Shown here: piece by piece, positions 60,252 through 64,000 of the stretch
Numbering within the stretch: position 1 is the first letter of the stretch
How the letters are laid out: every line of letters begins with the position of its first letter
Source: JADJOY01 sp016713535 [NCBI: Deltaproteobacteria bacterium]
GTDB lineage: Bacteria > JADJOY01
Direction: 5' to 3'
Assembly: GCA_016713535.1 (NCBI GenBank)
Contig: JADJOY010000010.1
Span: 248,001 to 312,000 of the forward strand
Length of the DNA: 64,000 nucleotides
Translations under genes and position numbers: made by a program
Notes under the pieces: generated by a model
Database searches by the model: none
Told to the model about the DNA's origin: nothing
Seen by the model: only the letters and a program-made list of their open reading frames with translations

Positions 60252-61392
60252 TCGTGTATCGATGGGCAAATGCGAAGGCCGGTTCGGTTGATGACGCGCC
60301 TCACTGCCGTCTTCGTGTCGGTCGTGGTGTGTGGAGAAGGGGTCGCACGGATTGTCGACCACCGAAACCACTACGATCCGAACGTCTTTGCCCGATTGAA
60401 GCAGTACGTGCCGGTGTGGCGAGGGTACGGCGAGCCACTCTACGAAAAGGGATCGATACGTGACTGTTATGGCGGGCTTCACTCCCGCGTCCCCAATCCC
60501 TCCCAGGTTCGTGTCCTTTGCCTGGGTGGCTCTACGACCCAAGGCCAATTCGAGAACAACTACCCAGCCAAGCTTCAGAATCAGCTCGGCTCACTCTGGG
60601 ATGTGATCAATCAGGGCGTAGCGGGTTATTCGACAGCCCATTCGATCAGCCTTCTCGCATTCGATGGGCTCTCGTGGGGTGCTCGATACGTGATCCAGCA
60701 TGAGGTGATCAACGACCTCACTGCAGCCTACTTCCCCGGGTTCCTACCGAACTACGAGCACAAGTATGGGCAGCACTATGGCTTGCAGGCTTTCGCTCAC
60801 GTGGTCGGTACACCAATGAATGCCCTCTTCCAGTACAGCCACTTCTACTGGTGGGCTAAGCGCGTGCCACGCCGGGTCGAGCTCTGGTGGCGGTTCTCGG
60901 GAGGTCTACGCGGGTCGCACGTGCTGAACGCGGTGGACAACCTGCGCGAGAGCTCCTACGGGCCGGTACCTCCGGAAGAGCCCATCGCGACGTTCCGCCG
61001 GAATCTGGAGACGCTCGCGCAGATATCGGCAGGGCGAACCCAGCTACTGCTGGTCACGCAGCCGATCAACCGCACATCGTCTTTGACGACCTGCTACGGG
61101 TGGAAGCTCTACAACGAGGCCGTGTCGTACCCACCATGGTCGGACTTCCTCGCGCATCATGGCCGGTACAATGACGTCATTCGAGACGTCGCGGTGCGGA
61201 AAGGGGTCCCGCTGTTGGACGCCGCGGCGGTCATCGTCGACCCAAAGAGTTTCACCGACTGTGTGCACCTCACACCGTTCGGAAACGAGGCGCTTGCTGA
61301 CCTTGTCGCGGGCGAACTCGAGAGGTTCGAAATGATTGGCGGCTCCGTCGGCTCGAAGGGAGCTGCGTTTTCGTCGCACCACGGCTGATCGC
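59989..61392 (+). mobile_element. Inserted 1.4-kb segment with an SGNH gene, bounded by direct repeats
   Basis: About 1404 bp, visibly lower in G+C than its surroundings. It lies between two copies of the 3' end of the propeller gene and contains one complete gene (60270-61388). No transposase, integrase or inverted repeats are seen. It resembles an acquisition by homologous or duplication-mediated integration. Confidence 0.7.
60270..61388 (+). CDS. SGNH-type hydrolase, probably acquired
   Basis: 372 residues. N-terminal hydrophobic segment (about 8-25, 'MTRLTAVFVSVVVCGEG'), then an SGNH domain: serine block 'VLCLGGSTTQGQF' at about 86-98 and Asp/His block 'TDCVHLTPFGNEALADL' near 335. It is shorter than the two SGNH proteins at 15363 and 17081 and lacks their membrane-helix cluster. 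Codon use is less G+C-biased than that of neighbours, and the gene sits in a segment flanked by direct repeats, both signs of transfer. Starts at 60270 or 60291 are possible. TATAAA at 60225-60230 may be a promoter element. Substrate unknown, likely an acylated envelope glycan. Confidence 0.75.
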   Translation: MRRPVRLMTRLTAVFVSVVVCGEGVARIVDHRNHYDPNVFARLKQYVPVWRGYGEPLYEKGSIRDCYGGLHSRVPNPSQVRVLCLGGSTTQGQFENNYPAKLQNQLGSLWDVINQGVAGYSTAHSISLLAFDGLSWGARYVIQHEVINDLTAAYFPGFLPNYEHKYGQHYGLQAFAHVVGTPMNALFQYSHFYWWAKRVPRRVELWWRFSGGLRGSHVLNAVDNLRESSYGPVPPEEPIATFRRNLETLAQISAGRTQLLLVTQPINRTSSLTTCYGWKLYNEAVSYPPWSDFLAHHGRYNDVIRDVAVRKGVPLLDAAAVIVDPKSFTDCVHLTPFGNEALADLVAGELERFEMIGGSVGSKGAAFSSHHG

Positions 61393-61537
61393 GCGACCGG
61401 ACGCGTCGTGGCCCGCCTGCCCGTGGGCAAGAAGCCGGGATCGCTCGCCCTTTCGCCCGAGGGCGAGCGGATCTGGGTGGGCTCGGCGCTCGGCATCCTC
61501 GAGATCGACGGCGAGCGGTTCCTCGAGGTGGGTGGCA
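61393..61537 (+). repeat. 145-bp direct repeat, downstream copy
   Basis: Duplicate of 59844-59988, continuing in frame to the native stop 'GGTVSGR' at 61554. No start codon or ribosome site serves it, so it is a gene remnant. Confidence 0.9.
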
Positions 61538-61647
61538 CCGTTTCGGGGCGTTGAGGCCCGCCTGGGGGGACCTGGGGGGCTCGGGTGGCCGGATTCGAGC
61601 CTGGAATAGCTGGTCAATTGCGGCCGCGCGGCCACTGCCGCGCGCGG

Positions 61648-62670
61648 TCACGACGCCGTGCTGGCGATGCAGGCAGAGAAAGCCTCCGCGAGCGCAGGCT
61701 CGTCGAGGCTGTCGGCCGCGCCGATCACGACGATCCGCGAGCGTGGCGGGCGCGTTCCCCACTCGCCCTGCGCCGCGAGGCTCACCCGCCGGCCGACCAC
61801 CTGCAGCACCGCCGGCCGCGCGGGATCGTCCACCGAGTGGATGACACCCTTGGCCCGGTAGATGTTCCCCGGGAGCAGGCGAACCGCCTCGCGCACTGCG
61901 TCGAGGGACAACGGGCGATCGGTCTCGTAGCTCCAGGTGCTGAAGGCCTGGGCGTGGTCGTGGCCGTGGTGGTCGCCGTGACAGCTCGGATCGGCGCATG
62001 CGCCCGCGCTCGCCGCCGCCGGGCTCTCGAGGGCACCGCGCGCCGGGTCGAAGCGGCCGACCGCGAGCAGGATCTCGAGCGGCACGTCGCAGTGGGTGGC
62101 CTCGACGATGCGGAGCCGGGGGAAGCTCTGGTCGAGCCAGTCGCGGACGTTCGCGGTCTCGTCCGGGCCTGCGAGGTCGACCTTGTTGAGGATCAGGAGG
62201 TCCGAGTAGCCGATCTGGTTGAGCTTGAGGAGCATGAGCTCGCGCCGGGTGCGGTGCGCGAAGAGCTGATCGGCGTCGAGCACGCAGGTGACGCTGTCGA
62301 GGCGGATCCGGTCCGCGAGCTTGGGATCGAGGAACGTCGTGACCAGGCCCGTCGGATCCGAGACCCCGCTCGCTTCGAGGAGGATGTATTCGGGCGCCTC
62401 GGGGCGCGCGAGCACCGCCTCGACGGTCTCGACGAGGTCGTCGCGGATCGTGCAGCAGACACAGCCGTTGGCGAGGCTGACGACGTCGTCCTGGACGCCG
62501 ATCACCAGCTCCGCGTCGATGTTGATGGCGCCGAAGTCGTTGACCAGCACCGCCACCCGGAGCCCGTGGTCTCCCTTCAGGATGCGGTTGAGAAGCGTCG
62601 TCTTCCCCGCGCCCAGGAAGCCGGTGAGCAGCGTGAGCGGGACGGGGTTCGGGGAAGCTGGCGTTTCCAT
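61648..62670 (-). CDS. COG0523 family GTPase (CobW-like metallochaperone)
   Basis: 340 residues from ATG 62670, the start of the recognisable domain; longer starts add non-homologous sequence. Walker A 'GFLGAGKTTLLNRIL' at about 17-31, the metal-binding 'NGCVCCTIRDDL' (CxCC) near 70, 'ILLEASGVSDPTG', and 'LILNKVDLA' near 160. A His-rich stretch 'CHGDHHGHDHAQAF' (about 233) and the CobW C-terminal domain ('GNIYRAKGVIHS') follow. Such proteins deliver zinc, cobalt or another metal using GTP. No zinc-response site is visible upstream. Cytosolic. Confidence 0.9.
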   Translation of the reverse strand: METPASPNPVPLTLLTGFLGAGKTTLLNRILKGDHGLRVAVLVNDFGAINIDAELVIGVQDDVVSLANGCVCCTIRDDLVETVEAVLARPEAPEYILLEASGVSDPTGLVTTFLDPKLADRIRLDSVTCVLDADQLFAHRTRRELMLLKLNQIGYSDLLILNKVDLAGPDETANVRDWLDQSFPRLRIVEATHCDVPLEILLAVGRFDPARGALESPAAASAGACADPSCHGDHHGHDHAQAFSTWSYETDRPLSLDAVREAVRLLPGNIYRAKGVIHSVDDPARPAVLQVVGRRVSLAAQGEWGTRPPRSRIVVIGAADSLDEPALAEAFSACIASTAS

Positions 62671-62846
62671 GGCGCTGGTTTCTCGGGGGGGAGCGGCGAT
62701 CGCGCATCGGCGGTGCGCGTCGGCACCCCCGAAGATGGCGAGCGCCGGCCCACGTGTCACGGGTGAAGGCCAAGCGTGCCCTCCACCGTGGCGCGGGGCT
62801 CGTCCCCGCCACGATGCCTGGGGCCTGTGCGCTACCTGACTGCGGA

Positions 62847-63863
62847 TCAGGGCCCCGACAGGTCGAGCATGAAGCCCCGCCACGAGCCACCCCGCACGCC
62901 CAGCCCGACGATCTGGTTCGAGTCGTTCACGTCGTTGGCCTCCACCAGCTGCCACCCCGAGTCGGGCGGCAGGAAGTCGTCGAGCGCGCGCATCCCGATC
63001 GAGGCGTGAAAGACGAACGCGTGATAGCCGCCGTCGGCTCGGTCGGTCGTGCCCACCACCACACCTCGTTCGTTGAGCGCCCTGGCCTCGCTGTAGGCGT
63101 ACAGGGTGCCGAGGTCGTGCATCGAGCCATCGGCACCCTGGTGGAACGCGTGCACCGTCTCGTCCGCGCGATCGGCGCCGCCAACCACGCGCCCTTCCTC
63201 GTCGATGTCCGCTGGATAGGACTGGTTTCCGCCGAACGTCGGGATGCGGCGGATGGCGTCCCCCTCTAGCCGGATCCCTCGGTCGTCCGTTCTCCAGTCG
63301 TCTTCCAGGACGCCGACGATCTCGCCGCGGTTGTTGATGGCGGTCGCATGAACGGAGTCCGGCAGCATCTCGATCGTGCCGTCGTCCCACGTCCAGCAGC
63401 GCCCACGCGATTTCGCGGGGATCGGCTCACAGCACACGACCTGGCCGAGATCGTTCACGGCCCGAGCAAAGCCAAAGCGGTCGCCCAGGCGGATCGGCTC
63501 GCGCCCGCGCAGCAGCACGGGAAAGGGCTCGTACGGGACGAGGCCCTCATGCTCACCCACGACGTCTCCCGTCTCGCTGAGGCCGTACGGGAAGGTGATG
63601 GCATCGCTGATGTCCTCGAGTCCCCCTTCGAGCGTCCAGCGGAACGGCCGTGTGTAGGGGCTGGTGAGCGGCGGGGCGGACGAGCCGATCACCTCACCGG
63701 AGTTGTTCACGAACCTGCCGACGCTTTGCCCATCGACTCCATCCAGAGAGCCGAGATCGGTGATGACGCCGGGCTGCGCGAACGTGACCGATGCCGGCGA
63801 GCCGCCGCACCCGGCCGCGAGGAGCACCACGACGAGACCAGCGAGCCACCAGAGCGCGTTCAT
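62847..63863 (-). CDS. HAF-repeat lipoprotein
   Basis: 338 residues from ATG 63863 with GGAGG 5 bp upstream. Lipoprotein signal 'LAGLVVVLLAAGC' (Cys about residue 19). The rest is HAF-type repeats: 'ITDLGSLDGVDGQSVGRFVN', 'AINNRGEIVGVLEDD', 'ALNERGVVVGTTDRADGGYH', 'DVNDSNQIVGLGVRGGSWR', about seven in all, predicted to make a beta-propeller outside the cytoplasm. The role is unknown. A candidate -10 lies about 78 bp upstream. Confidence 0.85.
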   Translation of the reverse strand: MNALWWLAGLVVVLLAAGCGGSPASVTFAQPGVITDLGSLDGVDGQSVGRFVNNSGEVIGSSAPPLTSPYTRPFRWTLEGGLEDISDAITFPYGLSETGDVVGEHEGLVPYEPFPVLLRGREPIRLGDRFGFARAVNDLGQVVCCEPIPAKSRGRCWTWDDGTIEMLPDSVHATAINNRGEIVGVLEDDWRTDDRGIRLEGDAIRRIPTFGGNQSYPADIDEEGRVVGGADRADETVHAFHQGADGSMHDLGTLYAYSEARALNERGVVVGTTDRADGGYHAFVFHASIGMRALDDFLPPDSGWQLVEANDVNDSNQIVGLGVRGGSWRGFMLDLSGP

Positions 63864-63940
63864 CGGACCTCCACGAAATGCTCGAAACGTGCAGGCCGAG
63901 CCGAGAGGTCTCAGCGGAACGACACGATCGTCACGACGAA

Positions 63941-63946
63941 ACCCTA
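63941..63946 (-). promoter_or_regulatory. Candidate -10 element for the HAF-repeat gene
   Basis: On the minus strand AATGCTAGGGTTTCG: TAGGGT, about 78 bp before the ATG at 63863. Confidence 0.4.
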
Positions 63947-64000
63947 GCATTCGAGCCGGTGGTCAGCCACGGCGACCCGGCGGCTGGCGCCTGCCGCTAA

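Noticed and set aside
60001-60269. A small protein or integrase remnant in the 5' part of the inserted segment
   Set aside because: No open frame with recognisable content apart from the readthrough tail of the propeller gene.

Overview
The window is about 70% G+C. It has dense, often overlapping genes (ATGA, GTGA and TGATG junctions), many GTG starts, and secreted proteins typical of the former Deltaproteobacteria / Myxococcota-like lineages: CSLREA beta-helix, FG-GAP/VCBS, LVIVD-propeller, DUF2330-like and multihaem cytochromes, several with a C-terminal 'Gly/Cys - hydrophobic - Arg-rich' sorting-type tail. The phylum cannot be fixed from this window. I see no rRNA, tRNA, CRISPR array or replication origin.

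Layout. 1-2370: 3' portion of a decayed IS66-family element that abuts a 5'-truncated LVIVD gene. 2371-6562 (cluster A): LVIVD fragment, membrane pentahaem cytochrome, six-helix membrane protein (called TM6 here). 6645-18757: two operon-like runs, first three FG-GAP/ASPIC-UnbV proteins of increasing length, then a duplicated-repeat membrane protein and two membrane SGNH hydrolases. 18901-28751 (cluster B): divergent LVIVD gene, a TM6-pentahaem cytochrome fusion, membrane-anchored propeller, second pentahaem cytochrome, stand-alone TM6. 28979-44706: surface and secreted proteins (two CSLREA beta-helix proteins, a sulfotransferase-like propeller, FG-GAP proteins, a soluble pentahaem cytochrome coupled to an FG-GAP protein, a DUF2330-like protein, GH43-like and Cys-rich proteins) plus a small thioesterase and an EamA-type transporter. 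44829-50936 (cluster C, minus strand): radical SAM enzyme, membrane propeller, dihaem cytochrome c, membrane pentahaem cytochrome. 51144-52597: a small zinc-ribbon-like protein and a PD-(D/E)XK-like nuclease coupled to a membrane protein. 52736-60251 (cluster D): pentahaem cytochrome, LVIVD, two membrane propellers. 59989-61392: an inserted, lower-G+C SGNH hydrolase gene bracketed by 145-bp direct repeats. 61648-63863: COG0523 GTPase and a HAF-repeat lipoprotein.

The main message is that one module recurs four times with shuffled parts: membrane pentahaem cytochrome c, membrane-anchored beta-propeller, LVIVD-propeller protein, and the TM6 family. In the three cytochromes of clusters A, B2 and C the membrane part carries a conserved His-x17-His plus His-x13-His pattern, as expected for two bis-His b haems. 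That suggests a quinol- or membrane-linked electron conduit feeding periplasmic or surface c haems. The substrate is unknown.

Several genes carry single-base frameshifts or in-frame stops at conserved positions (about 8597, 23856, 30290, 30733, 31580, 33303, 55578). They may be consensus errors in the assembly or real lesions. Start and end choices below are made with this in mind.
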